Source of the DNA: Isoetes taiwanensis
Lineage: Eukaryota; Streptophyta; Lycopodiopsida; Isoetales; Isoetaceae
DNA: 64,000 nucleotides
Direction: 5' to 3'
Assembly: GCA_021234155.1 (NCBI GenBank)
Contig: JAJEKV010000023.1
Location: 6,037,945 to 6,101,944, forward strand
Part shown: in pieces, positions 12,801 to 25,023 of the stretch
How the letters are laid out: each line of letters opens with the position of its first letter
How positions within the stretch are numbered: position 1 is the stretch's first letter
Translations under genes and position numbers: made by a program
Notes under the pieces: generated by a model
What the model saw: the letters and a program-made list of their open reading frames with translations, nothing else
Database searches by the model: none
Told to the model about the DNA's origin: nothing

Positions 12801-13680
12801 TTTTGAGGCTCTATGCTTGTCAGATTCGACTAGGACCTTGCGCCGTGTCTTGACGTAGAGGAGTGGTGTTGACACCAGAGCACGGACCCTAAAAACCACC
12901 TGGAAGCAGCTTGCCCCAAAAGTCCTCTCCCGAAAGCCCTGGCGACGGACGGGCAACTTCCCATCTCCGGAATCGTGATTCGGCTCTGCCAATGGACTCG
13001 GAATGTTGACATTGTCATGGGGACCAAGTTTTGTGGCGTAAGACCACCCTTCTCGAGGAAGCGTCAAACTATCTCATGTCCAACACACTTTCGTAGTCAA
13101 TTGGCCTAGGAGGCTACCGTCGAAATCAGAAGCGTAGGGCGTAAGTGTTTCTTTCTTTTGCAAAACTGACTGTGAAACTTGGTCTCTAGGGCAATTTCGG
13201 TCTCCCGGACGATTTGGCGAAGTCGAATCGCCATTCCGGAGCTTCCGCAATGTCTGAACGACAAAACACTTTGGTTTCTACACGATTCGACCTTGGGGAC
13301 GCCAGCGGTTTGATAAGTTCTCCTAGGCGGATGTTGGAGTTTTTGGACCTTATCGAGGCGGGGCCCTTGAGCGAAGGATTCAGCGGTCGGATAGGGGAAC
13401 CGAGATGGGGAGTGTGGTCTTTAGCGTCTGCCCCCGGGAGCTGCCGAGGAAAGGTCGCCTCGGGAAACTTTTTGGGGCTCGCCTCTGGGGTTTGGACTCT
13501 CCCCTCTAATGAGGCGGCCTTGCAAGGTCTGGCCTTGTTTGACTTGGGCAAGTGTGCCAGCTTCGGCTGCCCAACAACAGGCTGCCGGGACCGTTCTAAT
13601 GCAAACACTTTGATCTAAACCTTGTCCGGAAATTTTGAAAACTGGCCTGTATGTTGCCTGCTGACAAAAAATCAGAATTT
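9836..13680 (+). repeat. Satellite family A, left half of a 1.13-kb tandem array
   Basis: About 3.4 direct copies of a unit of about 1.12-1.14 kb. The marker tttgataagttctcc recurs near 9916, 11047, 12175 and 13312; gcattaattacgaatttatg recurs near 10321, 11441 and 12568. Copies are highly similar but carry many small indels. Each unit holds a near-palindrome of telomere-like motif (aaacgcaaaccc ... gggtttacgttt). Many short open frames exist but they shift from copy to copy, so I see no protein. The array is cut off at 13680 in mid-unit and resumes at 30826. Confidence 0.9.
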
Positions 13681-13683
13681 ACG
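13681..13683. repeat. Target-site duplication ACG, left copy
   Basis: ACG directly before the left terminal inverted repeat. It matches ACG directly after the right end at 30826-30828. Confidence 0.6.
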
Positions 13684-14410
13684 CACACTCACCCCGGTTT
13701 TTGGTCCACTGTTGAAAACATAAGTTTTGGTAGGTCTACATGTCCTGTTTTCAAAGAATCCTACATGTGGATTTGTGAAGGTATGGTTTTGTTCGATAAT
13801 GGTGTTCTTTTTTCAGGTGGACTAAAACATCCCTTTGTTGTTTTGTAGTTTCTTCTATTGTGACATGTCATTTTATAATACAATCCCTTTGTAGGAAAGA
13901 GTACTTGAATTTCTACATGTCTAATAATTCTATTGTCACATGTCTTTATAGATGTAGGAAAGAATATTTGATTCTCTACATGTCCTATACTTCCATTCAC
14001 ATGTCTTTATAGTAGTAGACATGAGTACTTTATTTGCTAATGCATTGTAGGAAAGAATACATGAATTACGACATGTGTAATACTTCTATTGTCACATGTC
14101 TTTATAGAAGTCGGAAAGAATACTTGATTCTCTACATGTCATATGCTTCCATGTCACATGTCTTTATAGTAGTAGGGATGAGTACTTTATTTGCTAAGGC
14201 ATTGTAGGAAAGAATACATGAATTACGACATGTGTAATACTTCTATTCTCACATGTCTTTATAGAAGTAGGAAAAGAGTACTTGATTCTCTACATGTCCT
14301 ATCCTTCCATATCACGGGTCTTTATAGTGGTAGGACAGAGTACTTGATTTGCTACATGTGATGCGTGCACGCATCACATGTTCTTATACTAGTATTCCAT
14401 GTAACACAAG
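13684..14410 (+). repeat. Left terminal and subterminal repeat region of the CACTA-like element
   Basis: After the terminal inverted repeat come about 0.65 kb of AT-rich subterminal repeats. The motifs cacatgtctttatag, gtaggaaagaatac and ctctacatgtc alternate. Spacings between cacatgtc motifs alternate near 60 and 95 bp, giving a higher-order period of about 156 bp. The same region recurs at 42971-43700 inside the chromovirus. Confidence 0.75.
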
Positions 14411-14460
14411 TTACTTCAACTACTTCAATTACTTAACACCTATTTTTGCATAACGTGGGC

Positions 14461-16005
14461 ACCAACATGCCAAGGTGGCTCTAACATGCCACCTAGGCTC
14501 AAACATGCCAAGGTGGCTCCAACATGCCACCTAGGCTCCAACATGACAAAATGGCTCAAACATGCCACCTAGGCTCCAACGTGCTCAAACATGCCACATG
14601 CAGCTCCAACATGCCACCTATGCTCCAACTTGCCAAGGTGGCTCAAATATGCCACGTGGGCTCCAACATGCCACCTAGGCTCCAACATTCCTAGGTGGCT
14701 CAAACATGCCACATAGGCTCAAACATGCCATGCAGGCTCACTTAGGCTCCAACATGCCAAGGTGGCTCCAACATGCCACCTAGGCTCAAACATGCCAAGG
14801 TGGCTCAAACATGCCACCTAGGCTCCCAACATGCCACCCTAGGCTCAAACATGCCGGGTGGCTCAAACATGCCAAGGTGGGCTCAAACATGCCACCTAGG
14901 CTCCAACATGCCACCTAGGCTCAAACATGCCAAGGTGGCTCAAACATGCCACGTGGGCTCCACCATGCCACCTAGCCTCCAACATGCCAAGGTGGCTCAC
15001 AACATGCCACCTAGGCTTAAATATGCCAAGTTGGCTCAAACATGCCACCTAGGCTCCAACATGCCACCGTGGCTCCTAACCGCCACCTAGGCTCAAACAT
15101 GCCACGTGGGCTCTAACATGCCACGTGCCAAGGTGGCTCCAACATGCCACCTAGGCTCCAACATGCTCAAACATGCCATGGGCTCTAACATGCCACCTAT
15201 GCTCCAACTTGCCAAGGTGGCTCAAATATGCCACGTGGGCTCCAACATGCCAAGGTGGCTCAAGCATGCCACCACAGGGCTCCAACATGCCACCTAGGCT
15301 CTAACATGGCAAGGTGGCTCAAACATGCCACGCGTGGTCTCCAACATGCCACCTAGGCTCCAACATGCCAAGGTGGCTCCAACATGCCAAGGTGGCTCAA
15401 ACATGCCCACCTAGGCTCCAACGTGCTCAAACATGCCAAGGTGGCTCAAACATGCCACGTGGGCTCCAACATGCCAAGGTGGCTCAAACATGCCACCTAG
15501 GCTCAAACATGCCAAGGTGGTTCCCACATGCCAAGGTGGCTCCAACATGCCACCTAGGCTCGAACATGAAAAGGTGGCTCAAACATGCCACCTAGGCTGC
15601 AACATGACAAAATGGCTCAAACATGCCACCTAGGCTCCAACGTGCTCAAACATGCCACACGGGCTCCAACATACCACCTATGCTCCAACTTGCCAAGGTG
15701 GCTCAAATATGCCACGTGGGCTCCAACATGCCACCTAGGCTCCAACATTCCTAGGTGGCTCAAACATGCCATCTAGGCTCCAACATGCCACCCAGGCTCA
15801 AACATGCCAGGTGGCTCAAACATGCCAAGGTGGGCTCAAACATGCCACCTAGGCTCCAACATGCCAAGGTGGCTCAAACATGCCACGTGGACTCCATAAT
15901 GCCACGTGGGCTCCAACATGCCATGCAGGCTCCAACATGCCAAGGTGGCTCAGGCATGCCACCTAGTCTCAAGCATGCCACCTAGGCACCCCAAGTGGTG
16001 ACATG
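14461..16005 (+). repeat. 19-bp minisatellite array (forward)
   Basis: About 80 degenerate copies of a 19-bp unit in two main forms, caacatgccacctaggctc and caacatgccaaggtggctc, often alternating, with irregular deletions such as caacgtgctc. Open frames rich in Cys/His/Pro that cross it are by-products of the repeat, not genes. Confidence 0.92.
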
Positions 16006-16140
16006 GCATGCCAAGTAAGCAAGGTCAAGTTTTGACTAGGCCAAAAAACCAAAGATGTCCATCTTTGGTCTTTTCATTGGGTGATGTTGGCAAATTTTAG
16101 GTGACATGGCTAGATGATGGTGACATGGACCTTGGATGTC
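16006..16140 (+). repeat. Inverted-arm segment, left copy
   Basis: About 130 bp containing ggtgacatggcatgcc and caaagatgtccatctttgg. It is the near reverse complement of 18838-18985. Together with the flanking minisatellites it forms the arms of a foldback-like structure. A third relative lies at 22768-22905. Confidence 0.8.
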
Positions 16141-18240
16141 CGCAAACACGGCGTGCAAGCGAGGCACCTCGACGGCGGCCCCTTTCTTGTGAAGGGGAGT
16201 CTCCGAAAGGTATATATGCTGGTGCATTTTCTCTTGCGTATGCAGCGTCATGCTGCACATCCTGCCAAGATTTCACCTTTTTTTGAGACCCGGATTTTTA
16301 TCTGTGCTTTTCTTTGTGTTTATGCTCCGGAAATTCATAATTAATGCATGGGGCAGGGAAAAATCCTGGTTTTCAGCCAGCTGGCTTGCCAAGTGGCCCC
16401 GAGAGTATAGGAAAATCCCCGGTATTTCCGGATGATTTTTAGACCCTCGATTTTTTATTGGGATGGCCGCCGTTGGCCCTGACAAGGTTTAGACCACGTT
16501 TTCGATTTTGGGGCATGGAGGAGGCCCCGGATTGGCGATCCGACCTCGCCGCGTCGTCCGGAACGGCGAAATTACCCTAGGGGACAAGTTCCACGGCGAG
16601 TTTTCCCAGGGGATCAATCACTTACCCCTCACTAGGGGGTACCGGCATCCACCTCCATGCCAATTGACTACAAGTGTGTAGTAAGCGACCTACTTTGGCG
16701 TTTCTTGGAGAGGGGTGGTCTTCGCCCACGAAACTTGGTCCCCTAGGTAATGGGGATGTTCCGGGTCCATTGGCGAGAGCGGTTCGGTTCGGAGTGGGGG
16801 TCCGCCAGGTCCTCGGCCCGGCTTGGACTAGCCTGCGAGAACAAGATACTTGGGGTTCACCCCGAGGCCCCGGTAGAAGATTGAAGTGAGAATAGCGGCA
16901 CTAGGACTGCTAGGTGGTATACATGTGACCCGCGGAGAAGCAAAGCTAGCTCCACTACCTAGTAGGGCGTTCAACCGGCCGGTGGTCTCGGGAAGGGGTT
17001 GGCTCGAAGCTCGTCTCATGCCTCTGCTTGTGCTTCCATTGCGGTGCATTTTCTCTTGCGTGTGCGGCGTCATCTTTGCATCATCCAAGATTTCACCTTT
17101 TTTCGAGACCGAATTTTTATCTCATTGCTTTTCTTTGTGTTTATGCTCGGAAATTCATAATTAATGCATTGGGCGGGGAAAAATCCTGGTTTTCAGCCGC
17201 TGGCTTGCCAAGTGGCCCCGAGTATAGGAAAATCTCCGGTATTTCCGGATGAGTTTTAGACCCTCGATTTTTGATTGGGATGGCCACCGTTGGCCTTCAG
17301 CGGGGGTTTAGACCACGTTTTCGATTTTGGAGCATGGAGGCCCCGGATTGGCGATCCGACCCTGCGTCGTCGGGAACGGCGAAATTACCCTAGGGGACAA
17401 GTTCCACTACCGGTTTCCCTGGGGATCAATCACTTACCCCCACTAGGAGGTATTGGCATCCACCTCCATGCCAATTGACTACAAGTGTGTAGTAAAGCGA
17501 CCTACTTTGGCGTTTCTTGGAGAGGGGTGGTCTTACGCCCCGAAACTTGGTCTCCTAGGTAATGGGGATGTTAGGGTCCATTGGCGAGCCGGTTCGATTC
17601 GGAGTGGGGGTCCGGTGGGTCCTCGGCCCCGGCTTGGACTAGCTGCGCGAGAACAAGATACTTGGGGTCACCCCCGAGGCCCACTGGTAGAAGATCGAAG
17701 TGAGAATAGCAGCACTAGGACTGCTAGGTGGTATACATGTGACCACGGAGAAGCAAAGCTAGCTCCCTTTGCCCGATGGGGCGTTACCGGCCGGTGGCCT
17801 CCGGAAGGGGTTGGCTCGGAAGCTTCGTCTCATGCCTACGCTTGTGTTTCCATTGCGGTGCATTTTTCTCTTGCGTGTGCGGCGTCATCTTTGCACATCC
17901 CGCCAAGATTTCACCTTTTTCGAGACCCGGATTTTTTTATCGTGCTTTTCTTTGTGTTTATGATCCGGAAATTCATGATTAATGCATGGGGGGGGAAAAA
18001 TCATGGTTTTCAACCAGGTGGCTTGCCAAGTGGCCCCGAGCATCTGAGGAAAATCCCGGTATTTCCGGGTGAGCTTTAGACCCTCGATTTTTATTGGGAT
18101 GGCCACCGTTGGCCCCGGCGGGGTTTAGACCACGTTTTTTATTTTGGGGCATGGAGGAGGCCCCGGTTGGTGATCGACCTCTCCATGTCATCCTGGGCGA
18201 AATTACCCTAGGGGACAAGTTTCACGGCCCTCTTGATCGG
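16141..18240 (+). repeat. Satellite family B, 820-bp tandem repeat, 2.6 copies
   Basis: Units recur with a period near 820 bp; the marker gcattt(t)ctcttgcgt lies near 16222, 17045 and 17860. Each contains aaatcctggttttcagcc and a 200-bp core (ctactttggcgtttcttgg ... cgaaacttggtc) shared with families A and C. No protein is recognisable. Confidence 0.85.
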
Positions 18241-18765
18241 AGGAGCATCCCGAATGTAAATCCTATCAAACCCTAGGGTTTGGTAGGGTTTACATCTCGG
18301 CGTCCAAGGCGGAGACTAACACATCGAAACTTTGCATGGAGTTCTCTGTGTATGCTCTGGGGACCATGCGGGAGATGGGGTCAAATCCCCTGCTAAACAT
18401 GCTTTTCAGACTCCCCTTCACGGAAAGGGGCTTGTGAAGGGAGTCTCAGAAAGGTATCTTTGCCGGAAATTTGGCTCGTCTCGCGATTGCCATGAGGGTA
18501 ATCCAAAGACGGGTATTCCACGTCGGATCACGGGCCCTACGGGTCGCCGGAGCATCCCGAGAATGTAAACCATATCAAACCCTAGGGTTTGCTAGGGTTT
18601 ACATCTCGAGCGTCAAGACGGAGACTCACACATCCGAAACTTTGCATGGAGTTCTCTGTGTATGCTCATGGGGACCATGCCCGGAGATGGGGTCGAATCC
18701 CCCTGCGCAACATGCTGATCCAGACTCCCCTTCACTGGAAAGGGGCTTGTGAGTTCTCCAAGATC
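18241..18765 (+). repeat. 309-bp tandem repeat with telomere-like palindrome
   Basis: Two direct copies about 309 bp apart. Each begins with a near-perfect 38-bp palindrome centred on aaaccctagggttt (18256-18293 and 18565-18602) and contains ctttgcatggagttctctgt. The AAACCCTA core equals the plant telomere repeat and the telo-box. Confidence 0.8.
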
Positions 18766-18837
18766 CTTCTATTCTATCCCTTGCCAAACTCCTCTACAAA
18801 AATTTCAAAGGTTATCATATTTCTTGCATAAAGTCCT

Positions 18838-19245
18838 AGTCACGTCACCACCATCTAGCCATGTCACCCAAAATTTGCCAACATCACCCAATGAAAAGAC
18901 CAAAGATGGACATCTTTTCATTTTTGGCCTAGTCAAAACTTGGCCTTGCTTACTTGACATGCCATGTCACCACTTGGAGTGCCTAGGTGGCATGCTTGAG
19001 CCTAGGTGGCATGCCTGAGCCACCTTTGCATGTTGGAACCTAGGTGGCATGTTGGAGCCTACGTGGCATATGGAGCCACATTGACATGTTTGAGCCTAGG
19101 TGGCATGTTAGAGCTTAGGTGGCATGTTTGAGCCACCTTGGCATGTTAGAGCCCACGTGGCATGTTAGAGCCCACGTGGCATGTTGGAGTCCACGTGGCA
19201 TGTTTGAGCCACCTTGGCATGTTGGAACCTAGGTGGCACGTTGGA
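18838..19245 (-). repeat. Inverted arm plus reversed minisatellite, right copy
   Basis: 18838-18985 is the reverse complement of the arm at 16006-16140. It is followed by about 0.26 kb of the 19-bp minisatellite in reversed orientation (gcctaggtggcatgttgga). With the left copies this makes inverted repeats flanking satellite B. Confidence 0.85.
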
Positions 19246-21690
19246 ACCTTTGGGACGAACTTCTTCTAGAAGGTTTTAGGGCTCCATCTTCTGGCATCAA
19301 TGCCCTCCCACTACCTCATGACATTGTGCAAGATCCTGGTCCAATCTGGCTAGGGTATGGCCTCCAGAACGTAAACCCTGTGCGTTGCTAGGTTATTGTA
19401 GGGTTTACGTTATGGAGGTCGAGTTTTATTCAGTTGCACTTGAGACATGGTCGAGAAGCTGCAGTTGAAAACAAGAAGCAATAGAAACTGTCGAAATGGG
19501 GTTTGGATTTACCGAGGCAGGCTTTCCTACCAGTGCTCATCCGGGAGGGCAAATGCCAATGCCTCCCTTCCCGGAACCCAGTTTCCCTATCCGACCGTTG
19601 AATTCTCCATTCAGGTAACTTGCTTCGAGCGGGCTCAAGAAAATTCAAGATCTGTCCGGGAAAACATATCCCTCCGCAAAGTGTCCTGCAGTCGACCGTG
19701 TAGAAACCCAAGTGTTTTGTCGTTCGGGCAGTACAAAGGCTCCGGAATGGAGATTTGACTTCGCCATGTCGTCCGAAACAGTGAAATTACCCTAGGGACC
19801 AAGTTACACGGTCATTTTTTGCAGCAAAAGAAACACGAACCCTCTACATGGCAGTATTCTGCACCCTCCGCTAAGGCCAATTCACTAGGAATGTGTTGGA
19901 CATGAGCTACTTTGGCGCTCCGGGAGGCGGGGGGTGGTCTTCGCCTACCTAAACTTGGTCTCCAGGGTAATGTCAATGTTTCGAGTCCGTTGGCAGAGTC
20001 AGATCACAGTTCCGGGGTGGGAGAGTTGCCCGTCCGTGGCCAAGGACCCTCCAGAGAGGACCTTTGGGACGAACTTCTTCTAGAAGGTTTTAGGGCTCCA
20101 TCTTCTGGCATCAATGCCCTCCCACTACCTCATGACATTGTGCAAGATCCTGGTCCAATCTGGCTAGGGTATGGCCTCCAGAACGTAAACCCTGTGCGTT
20201 GCTAGGTTATTGTAGGGTTGACGTTATGGAGGTCGAGTTTTATTCAGTTGCACTTGAGACATGGTCGAGAAGCTGCAGTTGAAAACAAGAAGCAATAGAA
20301 ACTGTCGAAATGGGGTTTGGATTTACCGAGGCAGGCTTTCCTACCAGTGCTCCTCCGGGAGGGCAAATGCCAATGCCTCCCTTCCCGGAACCCGGTTTCC
20401 CTATCCGACCGTTGAATTCTCCATTCAAGTAACTTGCTTCGAGCAGGCTCAAGAAAATTCAAGATCTGTCCGGGAGAACATATCCCTCCGCAAAGTGTCC
20501 TGCAGTCGACCGTGTAGAAACCCAAGTGTTTTGTCGTTCGGGCAGTACAAAGGCTCCGGAATGGAGATTTGACTTCGCCATGTCGTCCGAAACAGCGAAA
20601 TTACCCTAGGGACCAAGTTACACGGTCATTTTTTGCAGCAAAAGAAACACGAACCCTCTACATGGCAGTATTCTGCACCCTCCGCTAAGGCCAATTCACT
20701 ACGAACGTGTTGGACATGAGCTACTTTGGCGCTTCCGGGAGCAGGGGTGGTCTTCTGCCCACGAAACTTGGTCTCCAGGGTAATGCCGATGTTTCGAGTC
20801 CGTTGGCGAGTCGGATCACGAGTTCGGGGTGGGAGAATTGCACATGCTCAGGGCCAAGGACCCTCTAGAGAGGACCTTTGGGACGAACTTCTTCGGAAGG
20901 TTTTAGGGCTCCGATCTTCAAGGCGCCAATGCCCTCCCCCACTACCTCATGACATTGTGCAAGATCGGGTCCAACCGGATGGGGTATGGCCTCCAAAACG
21001 TAAACCCTGTGCGTTGCTAGGTTATTGTAGGGTTTACGTTATGGAGGTCGAGTTTTATTCAGTTGCACTTGAGACATGGTCGAGAAGCTGCAGTTGAAAA
21101 CAAGAAGCAATAGAAACTGTCGAAATGGGGTTTGGATTTACCGAGGCAGGCTTTCCTACCAGTGCTCTTCCGGGAGGGCAAATGCCAATGCCTCCCTTGC
21201 CGGGACCCGGTTTCCCTATCCGACCGTTGAATTCTCCATTCAAGTAACTTGCTTCGAGCAGGCTCAAGAAAATTCAAGATCTGTCCGGGAGAACATATCC
21301 CTCCGCAAAGTGTCCTGCAGTCGACCGTGTAGAAACCCAAGTTCGGGCAGTACAAAGGCTCCGGAATGGACTTCTTTGATACGTGGTCGACTTCTTTGAT
21401 AACTAGGTGGACCATTTCTAAACATGCATGGGGAGCTATGAGAACTGAAATAACAGAGTTTCGATCTAGTCGCCAATTCGAGTGACCCCAAACAATTTTG
21501 CTACTGCATAAGGCGCTCTACACTTTTAATTGCAAAACTAGGAGGAGAATAAGCCATTCTTGCAATTTCTCTTTGCCTCGTGTTTTTCAACTTTTTTCGA
21601 CCATGTCCCAAGTGCAACGGACCAAAGCCCGACCTCCATAACATAAACCCTACAATAACCTAGCAAGGCACAGGGTTTACGTGCCATATC
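19246..21690 (-). repeat. Satellite family C, 814-bp tandem repeat, related to A but inverted
   Basis: About 2.6 copies with a period near 814 bp; the marker cacttgagacatggtcgag lies near 19437, 20251 and 21066. Read on the minus strand it aligns with family A (gacgacaaaacact, ttcaacggtcggatagg). Each unit carries a hairpin with 12-bp arms AACGTAAACCCT / AGGGTTTACGTT. Frames such as 19447-19758 repeat with the unit and show no known protein. Confidence 0.85.
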
Positions 21691-22262
21691 CCCACTCGGA
21701 GTGCCTAGATGGCATGCTTGAGCCTAGGTGCCATGCCTGACCCACATTGGCATGTTAGAGAACTTGACATGTTGGAGCGTATTTGGCATGTTGGGCTGAT
21801 GTGGCATGCTTGACCCTAGGTGGCATGTTAGAGCCTAGGTGGCATGGTGGAGCCACGTTGGCGTTTAGAGCCTACGTGGCATGTTGTTACATAGGTGTAA
21901 TTTAGAATGGTAGGCTTAATCTTAGGTATTCGAGATTAGTTATGTTGGCGAATTTTAATTTCTAGTTATAGAAAGCTAGGCTAGTCTTGATCATTGTTAT
22001 TTAGCCTTGCAAGTGGAAACTGTTGTATCTCCTGAGTGAAATTTAACTCGAGAATAATGACTACATACTTAAATGTAGACCATACATCATGTACCCCCTA
22101 ACCTTGTCGATGATTTTATTTTTCCCATATCAAGATTAGTGCAAGAACCGAGTCCGGATGAAACTTATAAGGAAGATATGGATCTAGGGTAGTTGGTATT
22201 TTCGTGTTGGCAATGACATCCCAAAGCGGTAGAAACTAGGCCTCTCGATTATATCAATGCAT
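21691..22262. other. Short reversed minisatellite, then unique spacer
   Basis: About 0.2 kb of reversed 19-bp minisatellite (to about 21885), then about 0.37 kb of unique AT-rich DNA in which I recognise nothing. Confidence 0.6.
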
Positions 22263-22905
22263 GGGCTACTACCTAGGCTCCAACATGCTCAAACATGCCA
22301 TGCGGGCTCTAACATGCCACCTATGCTCCAACTTGCCAAGGTGGCTCAAACATGCCACGTGGGCTCCAACATGCCAATTTGGCTCAAGCATGCCATGCAG
22401 GCTCTAACATGCCAAGGTGGCGCAAACATGCCACGTGGGCTCCAACATGCCAATTTGGCTCAAGCATGCCATGCAAGCTCTAACATGCCAAGGTGGCTCA
22501 AACATGCCACGTGGTCTCCAACATGCCACCTAGGCTCCAACATGCCAAGGTGGCTCCAACATGCCAAGGTGGCTCAAACATGCCACCTAGGCTGCAACGT
22601 GCTCAAACATGCCAAGGTGGCTCCAACATGCCAAGGTGGCTCCAACATGCCACCTAGGCTCAAACATACCAAGGTGGCTCAAACATGCCACCTAGGCTCC
22701 AACATGCCACCTACGCTCAAACATGCCAAGGTGGCTCAAACATGCCACCTATGCTCAAACATGTTGGAGCCTAGATGCCATGTCACCCAAAATTTGCCAA
22801 CGTCACCCCATGAAAAACCAAAGATGTACATCTTTTCATTAATGGCCTAGTCAAAACTTGACATTGCTTACTTGGCATGCCATGTCACCAACTGGAGGGC
22901 CACAT
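22263..22905 (+). repeat. Third minisatellite block with arm segment
   Basis: Forward 19-bp minisatellite from 22263 to about 22766, then an arm copy (gccatgtcacccaaaatttg) in the same orientation as the one at 18838. The pairing of array and arm orientation differs from the other two blocks, so it has been rearranged. Confidence 0.8.
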
Positions 22906-25000
22906 CATTTTTTCCATGCCCTTTGCTGGTGTCACATGTGGAACGACATCAAGATTCCATTATAAACATTTATTACCTATGGATTTGTAGACCTAACTTT
23001 GTGGGTGAAAGCATGCTAGGGTGTACCATATAAAGTACTTTTTAGGGAGTGCGAAACTACCCAGAAAAGTACCCAGCACTGGGTACCGGGAACTTGCATA
23101 AATGCTGCAATAAATAATAAGTTTGAGAGTTAATTCATTTATATTAGTCTCTAATAGTAGTGTTATCCTCTAGTACTATATATTGACATGTTATTGACCT
23201 TCAATTCAAAAATTTTCGATTGATTTTAATGGAAAGAGAAAACAGAAAGTACCAGTTTTAAAAGTACCCAGTGTAGGTACTTTTGAGGGTTCCAAAAGTG
23301 GTACACCGTAGCATGCTTTTACCCTTGTAAAGAATGTTTCTATGGTTATCCAAAGAATCATTCTAGAAGTACAAAGGACCAAGGATTGATCATATCATGG
23401 CCCACAAGTTTACCTTATGATATATGGCGCCAAGTAAAAAATGCTAGAAATGCATATGTAGCATTTCCAAACTCTAGGCACCTAAAAGAAAATGCATTGA
23501 TATTACCCACAGGAAAACTTGTCATAAGATTTTGATGTACTGACTTACCCATAGGAAAACACTGACTTTGATACTGGCTTTTGACGAGAGATTTTCAATT
23601 TCAACCCCAAAATCCCAACACTCATTGAGAATGAACAATATGTTCCAGCCATATTATTGGCTATGGCCATATGGCTTGTTGAAGATTGCAGGAAGTAGAT
23701 GGAAGTAGTTAGGTTGAAAACTAAAATTGAGAATTAAAATGTGTGGTGGAAAAATGCCCCATCAAATATCAAATGTGAGAATAACGGTTCAGATTTGATG
23801 AAGATAAACGGCCCAGATGGTGATTTTGGTACTGTCATCTTATTGGCTCTGTTTTTAACGCTTCAGATTTACTGACAATAGAGATGGACGCTGAAGATCG
23901 CGATCCTCGCCCTATGATTTTATTGGCTACAAAATAAAGGGCTGAGATTAATGGATAAGATTCTTATCACAGCCATTGCTTTCTTTCTCCCGCTTTGGCG
24001 CATCTTTCTCCAGCTATGGCTATGGTTCCAGCTATGGCGATCCGGATGGCTATGGTTCCAGCTATGGCGATTTCTGCCAGAGCATTTCCGCCCAAGCATT
24101 TTACTTCTCAAGCCTTTGAAGTTTCTTCATGGCCGGCTCTGCAGCTCTGTAACGCCATCTGCCTTCATTTTTTTCTACAACTTCTTCAAATCCGGTTGCC
24201 TCTGTCTTTCCGCGAGGTGTAGAATGCTCAAAACTTGACAAATCTGCGAGCTTTTCTTGCCTGGATGGGGCAAAGCGGAGGCCTTGCGGGAGCTCCATTT
24301 GAGAAATCAGGAGAAAATTTGATCCCCTGGCTACTCTTTTTGCAGTTAGGGCTTCAAGCACCTAGGGCAGCGGATACTGCCGCGCCTGTTTCTTGCAGAA
24401 CAAAGATCTAGAGGTTCTTTTTTTTTCGTTTATTTTCTATGCACAGAGACAGATCTAAGAAGTTTTTGCATGATAGGTCGGTCAGGCCAGTCACAAAGCA
24501 TTCGTGGCTGGTTAGGTACAGAGCAGGTTGAAGGAACTATGGCTGGTTAGGTACAGAGCAGGTTGAAAAATATAGCAGCAACTATGGCAGGTAGGCGATG
24601 ACAGGCCGATTTTTGAATCTTCTGTATCTGGTTAATTATTATTGTATTTAATTTCTGGTAAAAGCTCAAAATCCTGAAGCAATAGGCCTCTTAATGGAGC
24701 TTGGAGCTTGCCACTCGACCCTTGGATTCAAATCCCATACTGACAGTGCAGGCAGAGTACATCATACCTTGAACCTTTCAACAGTTTCATGTCTTTTTTG
24801 CTTGGATAATGCAGCGGAATAAAATGGATCTGGAATATTTGTTACAAGATGATTTTTGTTGGCTCTGTGCTAGTGAGTTTACAGCAGAGTCCGATATTGA
24901 TTTAATGTTGGTTTCTTTACTGAGGCCAGGATAGCCATCGCCTGAACTTGGCTTTTAACACAGTAGAAGCTGATCTGTGGTACTGAAGTGTAAAATGGAA
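22906..25000. other. Element interior, possible captured promoter and first exon
   Basis: AT-rich DNA, then near 23.9-24.4 kb a GC-richer stretch that looks like a gene start. A frame from 23995 reads Met/Ala-rich (AMAISARAFPPKHFTSQAF), like an organelle transit peptide. An open frame at about 24235-24410 reads NLTNLRAFLAWMGQSGGLAG. The opposite strand is also open, so this is weak. A 28-bp unit (tggctggttaggtacagagc...) is tandemly duplicated at about 24508-24568. Confidence 0.3.
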
Positions 25001-25023
25001 TTTTTTTTTTTTTTTTTTTTTTT
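25001..25023. repeat. Poly-T run (23 T)
   Basis: A homopolymer directly before the first copy of the 2.2-kb duplication. It may be the reverse-strand poly(A) of a retroposed sequence. Confidence 0.8.

Noticed and set aside
14773-15985. Cys/His/Pro-rich open frames (TCHLGSNMPP-like repeats), also at 22257-22850 and 44099-44860
   Set aside because: They are translations of the 19-bp minisatellite. Frames occur in several phases and on both strands and follow the repeat, with no unique sequence.
14461-16005. CRISPR-like array of short regular repeats
   Set aside because: The units are directly adjacent degenerate 19-mers without unique spacers, in a plant genome. It is a minisatellite.
19447-21415. 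Repeated ORFs of about 93-118 codons on both strands in satellite C
   Set aside because: They recur with the 814-bp unit, have no recognisable domain, and both strands are open in the same place, as expected for a GC-rich satellite.
24700-24760. SINE B box (ggattcaaatccc)
   Set aside because: An isolated motif without an A box, so chance is likely.
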